43,758 nucleotides of DNA, from NCBI GenBank assembly GCA_016839845.1, contig JAEOTL010000121.1, positions 1 to 43,758 on the forward strand, written 5' to 3'. A model generated the notes under the pieces. That model saw only the letters and a program-made list of their open reading frames with translations. It was not told the DNA's origin and did no database searches. A program made the translations under genes and the position numbers. The stretch comes from Promethearchaeota archaeon. GTDB lineage: Archaea; Asgardarchaeota; Lokiarchaeia; Sigynarchaeales; SOKP01. Positions 27,901 through 36,201 of this stretch are shown piece by piece (the stretch's first letter is position 1; every line of letters begins with the position of its first letter).

Positions 27901-29277
27901 TTGGAATACCAACCAACTATTAATTCAGTAAGTCAACATCAAGTTCCTAGTTGGTATCATGATGCCAAGCTAGGAATTTTTATACATTGGGGTTTATTTT
28001 CAGTTCCAGCTTTTGCAGATACAGGAATAGACCTTGTTGAATCGACTAAAAGAGGTACTGAAGCTCATTTTAAAAATAATCCATATGCTGAATGGTATCT
28101 TAATTCTCTTAGAGTCCCTCATAGTTCTACCCGAATGTATCACTCTAAAACATATGGAGATGAGTTCTCTTATGATGATTTCAAACATATTTTCAATAAA
28201 CAGATTAAAAATTGGGAACCTAAAGAATGGGCCAGTTTATTTAGGAAAATTGGTGCTAAATATATTGTCTTTACAACAAAACATTGCGATGGTTTCCTAA
28301 TGTGGCCAAGTAAATTTCCTAACCCAAATAAAGAAAGCTATTCTGCGAGTAGAGACATTGTAGGCGAACTGACCAAGGCTGTTAAAGAGGAGGGAATGCA
28401 TATGGGTTTTTATTATTCGAGTGCGTGGGATTGGTCTTTTAATCTTTTCCCAATCAAAGATGGTCCCAGCTTTATTGAACATTATATTTCTACCCCAGAA
28501 TATGCAAAATGGGTGGCAGATCATTGGTACGAGTTAATTGACAATTATGAACCTTTAATACTCTGGAGTGATATGGGATACCCTGCAGATAAAAACCCCT
28601 TAGAAATAATTGCTTATTTTTATAATAAATTCCCTGAAGCTGTTGTAAATGACAGGTGGAATCAGTATCTTCCAGACCAGAAAAAATTCAAACCTATGAA
28701 GCATAATGATTTTACGACGCCAGAATATAAAGTTTTTAAGAAAATTAACAAAAAAAAATGGGAAGTCTGTAGAGGAATAGGGAATTCTTTCGGTTATAAT
28801 CAATTTGAATCGGAAAAAGATTTCCTCAGCGTAAAAGAACTTATTTTTTTATTTGTTGATATTGTTAGTAAAAACGGTAACCTCTTATTAAACGTAGGAC
28901 CTACTGCTGAGGGGCAAATCCCAGAAATTCAAAAAAATCGGTTGTTGGGGCTTGGGAAGTGGTTAGATGTAAATGGAGATGCAATATTTGGAACAAGACC
29001 ATGGAAATACGCCGAAGGGACAACCAAAGAAGCCATTCCTGTAAGATTCACATGTAAAGAAAATATAATCTATATAATTCTATTGGGAATACCAAAAAAA
29101 AAAGAAATTATAATAGAAAATATTAGTTTGGAACCCATTTCAGATATAAAGCTACTTGGGATTGAAGATCAATTATCTTGGGAGCAAAAAAATGGAAATC
29201 TAATTATTAAACTTCCAGCAAAAACAGAGGAATCCCCCGCTATTACTTTTAAAACAGAATTAAATTTGAATAAATAA
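27901..29277 (+). CDS. Alpha-L-fucosidase (GH29), tandem copy 2
   Basis: A 458-residue GH29 enzyme paralogous to the preceding one. It shares AKLGIFIHWGLFSVPAFA, a long common insert (FKNN.YAEWYLNS), the IVFTTKHCDGFLMWPSK block, and the predicted nucleophile Asp in PLILWSDMGYPAD. One visible difference is KHCDGF where copy 1 has KHHDGF, a His-to-Cys change next to a position that lines the active site in this family. It may therefore differ in specificity. The TTG start is supported by AAAGGAGAG just upstream. It sits 45 bp after copy 1 and 20 bp before the URO-D gene. No signal peptide is seen. Confidence 0.93.
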   Translation: MEYQPTINSVSQHQVPSWYHDAKLGIFIHWGLFSVPAFADTGIDLVESTKRGTEAHFKNNPYAEWYLNSLRVPHSSTRMYHSKTYGDEFSYDDFKHIFNKQIKNWEPKEWASLFRKIGAKYIVFTTKHCDGFLMWPSKFPNPNKESYSASRDIVGELTKAVKEEGMHMGFYYSSAWDWSFNLFPIKDGPSFIEHYISTPEYAKWVADHWYELIDNYEPLILWSDMGYPADKNPLEIIAYFYNKFPEAVVNDRWNQYLPDQKKFKPMKHNDFTTPEYKVFKKINKKKWEVCRGIGNSFGYNQFESEKDFLSVKELIFLFVDIVSKNGNLLLNVGPTAEGQIPEIQKNRLLGLGKWLDVNGDAIFGTRPWKYAEGTTKEAIPVRFTCKENIIYIILLGIPKKKEIIIENISLEPISDIKLLGIEDQLSWEQKNGNLIIKLPAKTEESPAITFKTELNLNK

Positions 29278-29282
29278 AAATT

Positions 29283-29290
29283 AAGGGGTG
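29283..29290 (+). promoter_or_regulatory. Ribosome binding site deciding the URO-D gene start
   Basis: AAGGGGTG lies 7 nt before the GTT at 29298. The conserved N-terminus of the protein (NHKERFLATIERK) begins at the next codon. There is no ATG, GTG or TTG in this frame between the stop at 29289 and the GTG at 29343. Confidence 0.6.
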
Positions 29291-29297
29291 AAATCTA

Positions 29298-30338
29298 GTT
29301 AATCATAAAGAGAGGTTTTTAGCAACAATCGAAAGGAAAACTGTGGATAGACCCGCTTGTTGGCTAGGCATGCCTGTAACCGCAGCACTTGAACAATTTT
29401 TCGAATATTTCAAAGTTCCAAACCTACGAGAATTGAAATTAAAAATCGATACTGATATTTGGGAAATAGATGTCCCTTATAATCACCCCCCAAATAACCA
29501 TATTGCTATGGCATTTAATTTTCCGAAAGGTGGTCAATCCTACGAAAAGAGAACATTAACAGCACCGGGATTTTTTGAAAATTATAAAGATCCCCTAAAA
29601 GATGATGTAGATGACTTTGATTGGCCTGATCCTTCTAATCATATTGATCCAGATGAATGTAGAAAAGTTGTTGAAGCAGTTCCTGAGGACTTTGCGGTAA
29701 TGGGCGTATTATGGTCAGCACATTTCCAAGATGTATATTCTGCTTTTGGAATGGAAAAAGCTTTTATAAATATGCAAAAAAGACCAGAGATTTTTATAAA
29801 AGTTCATGATAGAATTATTGATTTCTACTTAAAAGCTAATAAAATATTTTACGAAGCAACCAAAGGTAAAGTTGACGCCGTTCTTATTGGGAATGATTTC
29901 GGGGGGCAAAAACGTCTAATGCTTTCTCCCCAACTTATACGCGAATTTGCTATGCCGGGGGCAAAGAAACTGGTAGATCAAGCAAAAAAATATGGGTTAA
30001 AAGTAATTTATCATTCCTGTGGTTCAATTTTCGAAGTTATCCCCGAGATAATAAGGTTGGGAGTAGACGCAATACATCCAATTCAAGCATTAGCAACAGA
30101 TATGGAACCCTTTAAATTAAAGCAACATTTTGGTAATCAAGTCTCATTCTGTGGAGGCGTAGATGCTCAAGAGTTATTAGTTTTTGGTACCCCAGATGAA
30201 ATAAAAGAAAAAGTCGTTAAATTAAAAAATAGTTTTCCAACGGGATTAATCATATCTCCTAGTCATGAAGCTATTTTACCAGACATTCCTCCTCAAAATG
30301 TTGAAGCATTGTTTCAAGCAGCAAGAATCGAAGATTAA
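29298..30338 (+). CDS. URO-D/MtaA-superfamily protein, apparent GTT start
   Basis: A 346-residue protein of the uroporphyrinogen decarboxylase superfamily, which includes the corrinoid:CoM-type methyltransferases MtaA and MtbA. The frame from 29298 reads (V)NHKERFLATIERKTVDRP, the usual opening of this superfamily. The first standard start (GTG, 29343) would remove 15 conserved residues. Possible zinc ligands are visible: HSCG (H-x-C) near residue 240, CGGVD near 285, and SPSHEAILPDIPP near 325, where MtaA has a Cys. Heme synthesis is unlikely because no other pathway gene is present. It follows the second fucosidase by 20 bp, so it is probably co-transcribed, and may act on methylated sugars or another methyl donor. 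It ends 7 bp from the converging rhamnosidase gene. Confidence 0.82.
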   Translation, partial: VNHKERFLATIERKTVDRPACWLGMPVTAALEQFFEYFKVPNLRELKLKIDTDIWEIDVPYNHPPNNHIAMAFNFPKGGQSYEKRTLTAPGFFENYKDPLKDDVDDFDWPDPSNHIDPDECRKVVEAVPEDFAVMGVLWSAHFQDVYSAFGMEKAFINMQKRPEIFIKVHDRIIDFYLKANKIFYEATKGKVDAVLIGNDFGGQKRLMLSPQLIREFAMPGAKKLVDQAKKYGLKVIYHSCGSIFEVIPEIIRLGVDAIHPIQALATDMEPFKLKQHFGNQVSFCGGVDAQELLVFGTPDEIKEKVVKLKNSFPTGLIISPSHEAILPDIPPQNVEALFQAARIED

Positions 30339-30345
30339 TTCTTCC

Positions 30346-33066
30346 TTATTGATTATGGTTTATACTTTTAACTTTAAATTCATATTGTCCTGATCCAATA
30401 TTAAAGATTACAAAATCATCTTTTAATTCCTTAAAATCAATATCAAAAACTACTTTCGATTCTTCACCATTTTGCCAAAGGATTGTTTCACCTTCCTTTA
30501 CTATAGCATCTTTGCTCTTGATTGGAACCCACACTTCCGCAGCACAACCAACAGGAATTTCAAGATTCATTTTTAGAATGTCCTTCGTTTTTTCCCATGA
30601 GCTAGATATAAAGCCTCTTATTGTTTTAAGTGATCCAACTGCGTTAGTCATATCTTCAGGAATATAAGGTTTAATTCTAATGTAGTTCCATCCTGGTTCA
30701 AGAGCAACTATTCCTGCTAATGTTTTATAAAACCAAGTATCAACAGAACCAAGCATTATATGATTATGAGAATTCATTCCACCACTCTCTAACTTTTCCC
30801 ACCGTTCCCATAATGTAGTAGCGCCCTCACGAATCATATAACCGAAACCTGGAAAACTCTTTTGAGTTATCATCCTATATGCGATTTCAGGGTATCCATT
30901 ATCAGTCAGTACTTCAAAAATATACCTAGTACCAACAATGCCCGTATCAACATGATGATCAAAATGACCGGTTATCGCATCCACAAGATAATTTAGTGTC
31001 GACTTTTTCTTATTTTCTGGAACCATATTTAGATAAAGAGGTAAAGCATTTGATGTTTGGCTTATTGCTTGGTCTGTAAAGCCAACTTTAATGTACTTGT
31101 ATGTCCTTAATAAAAATTCCTGATTAAATGCTTCTTTTATAGCTTCTGCTCTTTCAGAATAAAAAGCACGATCTTTCTCATTTCCAAGGATGTTAGCTAT
31201 CTTCGAAAATAATAAAGTATCATGATAATAATACCAAGTTGAGATTAAATCTAGTGGAGTTCTTTTTGACGCGATACTCATAGGTGGGCACCAATCACCA
31301 TATTTTCCTCCGATTGATAATATATTATTCCTTGCACTAATTGAAAGAAAATCAATATATCGCTTGAGGGAGTCATAATGCTCTTTAAGTACACGAGTAT
31401 CGTTGTAGTACCAATAGACATTCCAAGCTAGCGTTATATAAGCAGCACCCCAAGCAGGATCGGAAGGATATATAGGCCAATACGGGGGGACAACATCTGA
31501 TATACTCCCATCGTCTTTTTGACATAATTTTATGTCTCTTAAGTATTTAATATAGAAACGTGCCATATCAAAATTAAAAATAGCTTCTTCGGATGACAAT
31601 TGTGCATCACCCATCCATCCATGTCGCTCATCTCTCTGAGGACAGTCAGTCGGAATGCTCATGAGATTGCTTAATTGCCCCCAGATTATATTTGCATGGA
31701 TTTTATTTATAAGATAATTCGAACAATAGAAACTTCCTATTTTGGGTACGTTACTATGGAAGAAACATGCTTCTATTGTTTCTAATGATGGCACACCTGG
31801 ATAACCTGTCAATTCAACATATCGGAAACCATGATATGTAAAACTAGGTTGATATATTTCCTCTCCCTCTCCCTTAAGTATATAAACTTCAGTAGCAAGG
31901 GCGCTTCTATTTGTAGCAGTATTTAGATTCCCATCCTCCTTTAAAATTTCAGCATGCCTTAATTTAACTTCACATCCCCTAGGTCCTCTTACTTTTAACC
32001 TAACAAATCCAGTGAAATTTTGACCAAAATCGTAGATATAGACTCCTGGATTTGGACTTTCCAGTTTTTGAGGTTTAATTACTTCAGAAATCTGGATAGG
32101 GTGCATTAATTGGGAAGCCAAATTATAACCTTCAGCCACAGATGCGTTCTTCCAATTGGCATCATCAAAATTTGGTTTATCCCAACCAGGCATTTCAAGT
32201 CGAGCATCATATTTCTCACCAAAGTAAATTCCATTTTCCATGATTGGCCCTTCTGAAATCTTCCATCTTTCATCAGTGAATATAGTTTCACTTGAACCAT
32301 CCGTATAAAGAATATGAATTTGAACAATTAGTTTTGGGAAATCGTAACTAAAATGCTCAGTACATCTCCCATTTCCTAAAATTACCCCAATTGCATTATC
32401 CTCTAGCAAGTGAGTAGTAATATCATAAGTGGAATAAAGAGCAATTTTATTGTAATCTGTTTGTGCTGGATCTAGTATTCGATCCCCCACTCGATGTCCG
32501 TTAATCCTTACAACATAATAGCCTAGGCCGCAAATGTAGAGTTTAGCCATTTTTATTGACTTTTCTACTTTAAATTCTTTTCTAAGATAGACTGCATTCA
32601 CTTCTCTCAAGATCCCAAATAAATCTCTTCCACCAGATTTATACTGCAATGTTCTTCTAGTTTTTTTATCTAGGAATTCTGTTCTAGTTATCCACTTAGC
32701 CTTCCAATCTGTTTTTCCTAAGAGTGCCATGCCAAATGCTGATATTTGACTAAAGATACTTTCTGTATCATTTCTATCCCACCATCTTACACGCCAATAA
32801 TACGTGTTGTTGCTTTTCAATGACGTTCCATTATATTCAATATTTACTAAGTTTTGAGATATAACTTTTCCAGTATCCCACATATCTCCCTCTTCTTTAT
32901 TTGAGAGTAACTCGTCTGAGGAAACAATAATTTGATACGCAGATTGGGATTGATTTTTTTGCTCATGCTCTAAAAGCCATGAGAAGCGTGGATTTGGGAC
33001 GTCAATTTCGATTGGATTTGGTAAATATTCACATCGTAAATCAAAAGGAGGTTTAATCATATTCAT
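30346..33066 (-). CDS. Alpha-L-rhamnosidase (GH78)
   Basis: A 906-residue inverting glycosidase of family 78 that removes terminal L-rhamnose. The domains in order are an Ig-like N-terminal domain (CEYLPNPIEIDVPNPRFSW), a carbohydrate-binding jelly roll (GYYVVRINGHRVGDRILDP), a concanavalin-like domain (YDFGQNFTGFVRLKV), the (alpha/alpha)6 catalytic barrel and a C-terminal beta-sandwich. The catalytic signature PTDCPQRDERHGWMGDAQ, near residue 475, holds the acidic residues expected by homology, and a later Glu is in TTLWERWE. It has full family length and no signal peptide. The ATG at 33066 faces the GNAT gene across 38 bp that contain a perfect inverted repeat. It supports growth on rhamnosides as well as fucosides. 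Confidence 0.95.
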   Translation of the reverse strand: MNMIKPPFDLRCEYLPNPIEIDVPNPRFSWLLEHEQKNQSQSAYQIIVSSDELLSNKEEGDMWDTGKVISQNLVNIEYNGTSLKSNNTYYWRVRWWDRNDTESIFSQISAFGMALLGKTDWKAKWITRTEFLDKKTRRTLQYKSGGRDLFGILREVNAVYLRKEFKVEKSIKMAKLYICGLGYYVVRINGHRVGDRILDPAQTDYNKIALYSTYDITTHLLEDNAIGVILGNGRCTEHFSYDFPKLIVQIHILYTDGSSETIFTDERWKISEGPIMENGIYFGEKYDARLEMPGWDKPNFDDANWKNASVAEGYNLASQLMHPIQISEVIKPQKLESPNPGVYIYDFGQNFTGFVRLKVRGPRGCEVKLRHAEILKEDGNLNTATNRSALATEVYILKGEGEEIYQPSFTYHGFRYVELTGYPGVPSLETIEACFFHSNVPKIGSFYCSNYLINKIHANIIWGQLSNLMSIPTDCPQRDERHGWMGDAQLSSEEAIFNFDMARFYIKYLRDIKLCQKDDGSISDVVPPYWPIYPSDPAWGAAYITLAWNVYWYYNDTRVLKEHYDSLKRYIDFLSISARNNILSIGGKYGDWCPPMSIASKRTPLDLISTWYYYHDTLLFSKIANILGNEKDRAFYSERAEAIKEAFNQEFLLRTYKYIKVGFTDQAISQTSNALPLYLNMVPENKKKSTLNYLVDAITGHFDHHVDTGIVGTRYIFEVLTDNGYPEIAYRMITQKSFPGFGYMIREGATTLWERWEKLESGGMNSHNHIMLGSVDTWFYKTLAGIVALEPGWNYIRIKPYIPEDMTNAVGSLKTIRGFISSSWEKTKDILKMNLEIPVGCAAEVWVPIKSKDAIVKEGETILWQNGEESKVVFDIDFKELKDDFVIFNIGSGQYEFKVKSINHNQ

Positions 33067-33074
33067 TTTTAATC

Positions 33075-33096
33075 TTAAATGTAATTAATCATTTAA
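33075..33096. repeat. Perfect inverted repeat between divergent genes
   Basis: TTAAATG (33075-33081) and CATTTAA (33090-33096) are exact reverse complements separated by 8 nt. They lie in the 38-bp gap between the GH78 and GNAT start codons. The position fits an operator for a dimeric repressor covering both promoters. AT-rich sequence makes chance palindromes likely, so this is a candidate only. Confidence 0.35.
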
Positions 33097-33104
33097 TATC
33101 ACAC

Positions 33105-33608
33105 ATGAATAAAAAAAATTCTGATAACATTTCTATGCCGAAAATATCTTTAAGAAAAATCAATAAACGTAATTTAGAACAGGTTATAAATCTTAATGTG
33201 AAGCCTAGACAGAAATTTTTGGTTGCTCCTAACTCTAAGTCCATAGCCCAATCCCATTATACTAGAGGTACATGGCTACGGGCTATATATTTGGACAAAA
33301 ACCCAATAGGGCTAGTTTTATTAGTTGATAGCACTTTAAAGTTCAAAGCTATAATACATAATAATCCATATATATCTCTATGGAGGTTTATGATCGATGG
33401 ACGATATCAAGGAAAAGGATATGGCAAAGAAGCTTTAGAACTTGTTATTGAATACGCGAAGTCACGCCCGAATGTAAAGGAGATATCATTAACTCATGAA
33501 ACTTTGAAAGGTAATGCTGGAGAGTTTTATAAAAAACTCGGATTTATTCATACAGGTAGAAAAATTGAAAACGAATTAGAAATGAAATTAAAATTAAATT
33601 CTGATTAA
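33105..33608 (+). CDS. GNAT-family N-acetyltransferase
   Basis: A 167-residue acetyl-CoA-dependent acyltransferase. The acetyl-CoA-binding motif is seen in MIDGRYQGKGYGKEALELVIEYA (consensus R/Q-x-x-G-x-G/A) around residue 105, followed by the usual VKEISLTHE...NAGEFYKKLGFIHTGR. The highest similarity in memory is to the spermidine/aminoglycoside acetyltransferase branch, but substrate cannot be assigned. ATG at 33105 is used; a second Met at codon 11 (MPKISLRKI) is also a possible start. It is 17 bp upstream of the nitrilase gene and probably co-transcribed with it. It diverges from the rhamnosidase. Confidence 0.88.
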   Translation: MNKKNSDNISMPKISLRKINKRNLEQVINLNVKPRQKFLVAPNSKSIAQSHYTRGTWLRAIYLDKNPIGLVLLVDSTLKFKAIIHNNPYISLWRFMIDGRYQGKGYGKEALELVIEYAKSRPNVKEISLTHETLKGNAGEFYKKLGFIHTGRKIENELEMKLKLNSD

Positions 33609-33625
33609 AAAAAAGACTGATTAAT

Positions 33626-34576
33626 ATGAAGGTTGCTGCAATTCAAATGAAAGCAGAACTAGGTAATGTAGAAGTAAATTTAAAATCCGCTGAGAAGTTA
33701 ACTAATAATGCATTTAACGATGGTGCTGAACTGGTAATTTTACCAGAATTTTTTACAAGTGCAATGGGTTTTCACCCGAAAATGTTGGACGTTGTCAGAC
33801 CTATTAATGGAAAACCAACTCAGCTTCTAATAAATCTTGCCCAAAAATTTAATGGAATTATTGGAGGGTCGTTTATAGCCTTTAGAGGGAAAGAAAGCTA
33901 TAATACTTTTGTTTTAGCTTTTCCAGATGGTTCTCTATATTTCCATGATAAAGACCAACCCACGATGTGGGAAAATTGCTATTATATTGGGGGAACAGAT
34001 GATGGTGTTCTTGAAACGGATATAGGAAAAATCGGGGCAGTCTTGTGTTGGGAATTTGTACGATCCCGAACAGCCAAACGCCTGTTGGATCGTGTGGATA
34101 TAGTAGTAGGAGGGTCATGCTGGTGGTCATCCCCAGACCAACTACCTAGAGGAGGTTCCTCTGATCTTCGGGAAACAACTTTTAGAATGATGATTGAAAC
34201 TCCAGCTAGATTTGCACGAATGTTAGGAGTCCACGTAATACATGCTGGACATGCGGGTGACTTTATTTGCGACATGCCGTTCTATCCTAATCTTCAATAC
34301 AAGTCTTATTATGAAGGAGAAACACAGATTGTAGATGGAAGTGGGAAAATTCTTGAACATATGAAGCGAGAAGAAGGAGAAGGATTTATCGTAGCTGAGA
34401 TTGATATTAATGAAAAGTGGGAACCTTCAGAACCAATTCCAAATCGCTTCTGGATTCCAGATATGCCAGCAGAACTATTAAGAGCATGGAATGCTTTAAA
34501 TTCTCATGGAGAATCATATTATAAGGAGACAACAAAACCTTACAGAGAACAACATCCTCTTGCTCCTTTAAATTAA
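33626..34576 (+). CDS. Nitrilase-superfamily carbon-nitrogen hydrolase
   Basis: A 316-residue C-N hydrolase. The full catalytic triad can be seen: Glu in LVILPEFFTSA near residue 41, Lys in YFHDKDQPTMWENCYY near 112, and Cys in IGAVLCWEFVRSRTAK near 138. Enzymes of this fold cleave amides, N-carbamoyl compounds or nitriles, or transfer their acyl groups. The region after the Cys (GGSCWWSSPDQLP) differs from the common omega-amidase and carbamoylase types, so the substrate is open. It follows the GNAT gene by 17 bp. A pair made of an acetyltransferase and an amidase could act on one amine, but this is a guess. Confidence 0.9.
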   Translation: MKVAAIQMKAELGNVEVNLKSAEKLTNNAFNDGAELVILPEFFTSAMGFHPKMLDVVRPINGKPTQLLINLAQKFNGIIGGSFIAFRGKESYNTFVLAFPDGSLYFHDKDQPTMWENCYYIGGTDDGVLETDIGKIGAVLCWEFVRSRTAKRLLDRVDIVVGGSCWWSSPDQLPRGGSSDLRETTFRMMIETPARFARMLGVHVIHAGHAGDFICDMPFYPNLQYKSYYEGETQIVDGSGKILEHMKREEGEGFIVAEIDINEKWEPSEPIPNRFWIPDMPAELLRAWNALNSHGESYYKETTKPYREQHPLAPLN

Positions 34577-34663
34577 ATGCGTATCCATTATGAAATGAAA
34601 AGAAGAAGAGAAATGAATTTTTAAAATGGTTAATTAGTTTTCTAGTATTAAACTAAAATTAAT

Positions 34664-36172
34664 TTGTATACAGTACTCGGTGCCAATTTGAAACATTTTG
34701 ATGTTCTATTTATCCATCCGCCAAGATCTTTACAACCCGATTATGGGAAAAATGCGAGGTTTGTTCGTGGTGAGTTCATATTTATTCCCATGGGAATTTT
34801 TGCCATAGCAGATACCCTTGAGAAAAATGGATTCAGGGTTCAAATCATTAACTATCCTCTTGAGCAGTATTTAGATCGAACTTGGTCTCTAAATGACTAT
34901 CTTAGAACGATAGATTTTGATGTATGTGCAATAGATTTACACTGGATTCATAACGCGCACGGAGCAACTGGAGTTGCGAGAATCGTAAAGGAGGTTAACC
35001 CTAATGCAAAAGTGATTCTCGGAGGTTTCAGTGCTTCATATTACCACAAACAGATATTAGAGAACTATAAGACAGTTGACGGTGTGATTAGAGGAGATGG
35101 TGAATATCCTCTCTTAGAATATGTTCAGCATCTTAAACAATCCGATCAACTGGGCTCAGTTCCTAATTTAACATATCGTAGTTCTTCACATTTAGTAAAA
35201 ATAAATCCTCTTTCTTATAGTGCTGATTCATTGGATGACTTGACTTTTACGAATGTAGATCTCCTTAAAAATGCAAAACAATATTTTGAATGCAGCAGAA
35301 GAATGATGGGGATTTCATTCAACCTTCCAGTAGGAAGAGGTTGCCCTTTCAATTGCCCATTATGTGCAGGGGGTCAGAGAGCCCAAAGAAATATTTCAGG
35401 ACGAGAAAAGGTAATCCTTAGAAATCCACAAAATGTTGTTGATGATATCAGCTATATTTCAGGGAAATACAAGATTTCAAGTGTATTTTTTGGGCATGGT
35501 ACCTATGCTGCTAGTTTAAAATATTGGGAGAACCTATTTAGATTAATCCAAAAAGAAAATTTAGATCTTGGAGGAGACTTAGAAATATGGCGGCTCCCTT
35601 TTCCTAAAAATATGTGGAAAAATTTCTATAAGACATTTCCTCGTAGGCATTCCTCAATAAGTATCTCTCCTCGAACTTTATCAACAAGAGTCCAACAAAA
35701 AATTGCCAAAATATGTGATCCTACCTTTAACTTTCCCAAAAACGCGATTCTTGACTTAGTTAAAAATGCTAACTTGTTCAGAATGACATTACGTATCTGG
35801 TTAACAATGGGATATCCCTTCCAGACCCGGTTCGACGTATTTAGAGACTTTAACTTTGCTCTGAATTGCCAATTAAAATACGGTGCCTCAAAATTAAAAC
35901 CAATAACGATTATGAGTGAACCCTATCATATTTTTCCTGGTTCCCCGGCACATGAATCTCCTAAAGAGTTTGGTGTAAAATTAAAATATAATTCATTTCT
36001 CCAACTTGCGGAAGCGTTTAAACAATCAAAAAATTCTTTTTTCTATAATGTAATAAATTACAAAACGAAAAGTTTTTCCAGTTCCTCTATTCTTAATGTT
36101 AATAAACTGTTCTTTCTAAGTACTGTTCCGATGCTTCTCACAACGGGCAGAAAAATCCCAAATAAGTCTTAA
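34664..36172 (+). CDS. B12-binding-domain radical SAM protein
   Basis: A protein of up to 502 residues. The N-terminal 180 residues form a cobalamin-binding-type Rossmann domain (DVLFIHPPRSLQPD, CAIDLHWIHNAHGATG, VILGGFSASYYH, DGVIRGDGEYPLLEY). The radical SAM cluster motif is GRGCPFNCPLCAGG, with the first Cys at residue 227. Such proteins usually carry out methylations or other radical reactions with SAM and cobalamin. No SPASM domain or extra Cys-rich tail is seen. The start could be TTG at 34664 or TTG at 34688 (then KHFDVLFIHPP); neither has a convincing ribosome binding site. It stands beside the radical SAM/prenyltransferase cluster, but a divergent gene lies between, so membership is uncertain. 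Confidence 0.85.
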   Translation: MYTVLGANLKHFDVLFIHPPRSLQPDYGKNARFVRGEFIFIPMGIFAIADTLEKNGFRVQIINYPLEQYLDRTWSLNDYLRTIDFDVCAIDLHWIHNAHGATGVARIVKEVNPNAKVILGGFSASYYHKQILENYKTVDGVIRGDGEYPLLEYVQHLKQSDQLGSVPNLTYRSSSHLVKINPLSYSADSLDDLTFTNVDLLKNAKQYFECSRRMMGISFNLPVGRGCPFNCPLCAGGQRAQRNISGREKVILRNPQNVVDDISYISGKYKISSVFFGHGTYAASLKYWENLFRLIQKENLDLGGDLEIWRLPFPKNMWKNFYKTFPRRHSSISISPRTLSTRVQQKIAKICDPTFNFPKNAILDLVKNANLFRMTLRIWLTMGYPFQTRFDVFRDFNFALNCQLKYGASKLKPITIMSEPYHIFPGSPAHESPKEFGVKLKYNSFLQLAEAFKQSKNSFFYNVINYKTKSFSSSSILNVNKLFFLSTVPMLLTTGRKIPNKS

Positions 36173-36201
36173 AATACATTTTAATCAATGAATTTTGAGT
36201 T

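Noticed and set aside
29298..30338. Reading the URO-D gene as heme biosynthesis hemE
   Set aside because: No other heme gene is present, and the HxC and SPSHE elements fit the methyltransferase-like branches better.
34577..34624. Fifteen-codon frame starting directly after the nitrilase stop (MRIHYEMKRRREMNF)
   Set aside because: It touches the nitrilase stop and so looks coupled, but it is too short and basic to support without conservation data, and no ribosome binding site is seen.
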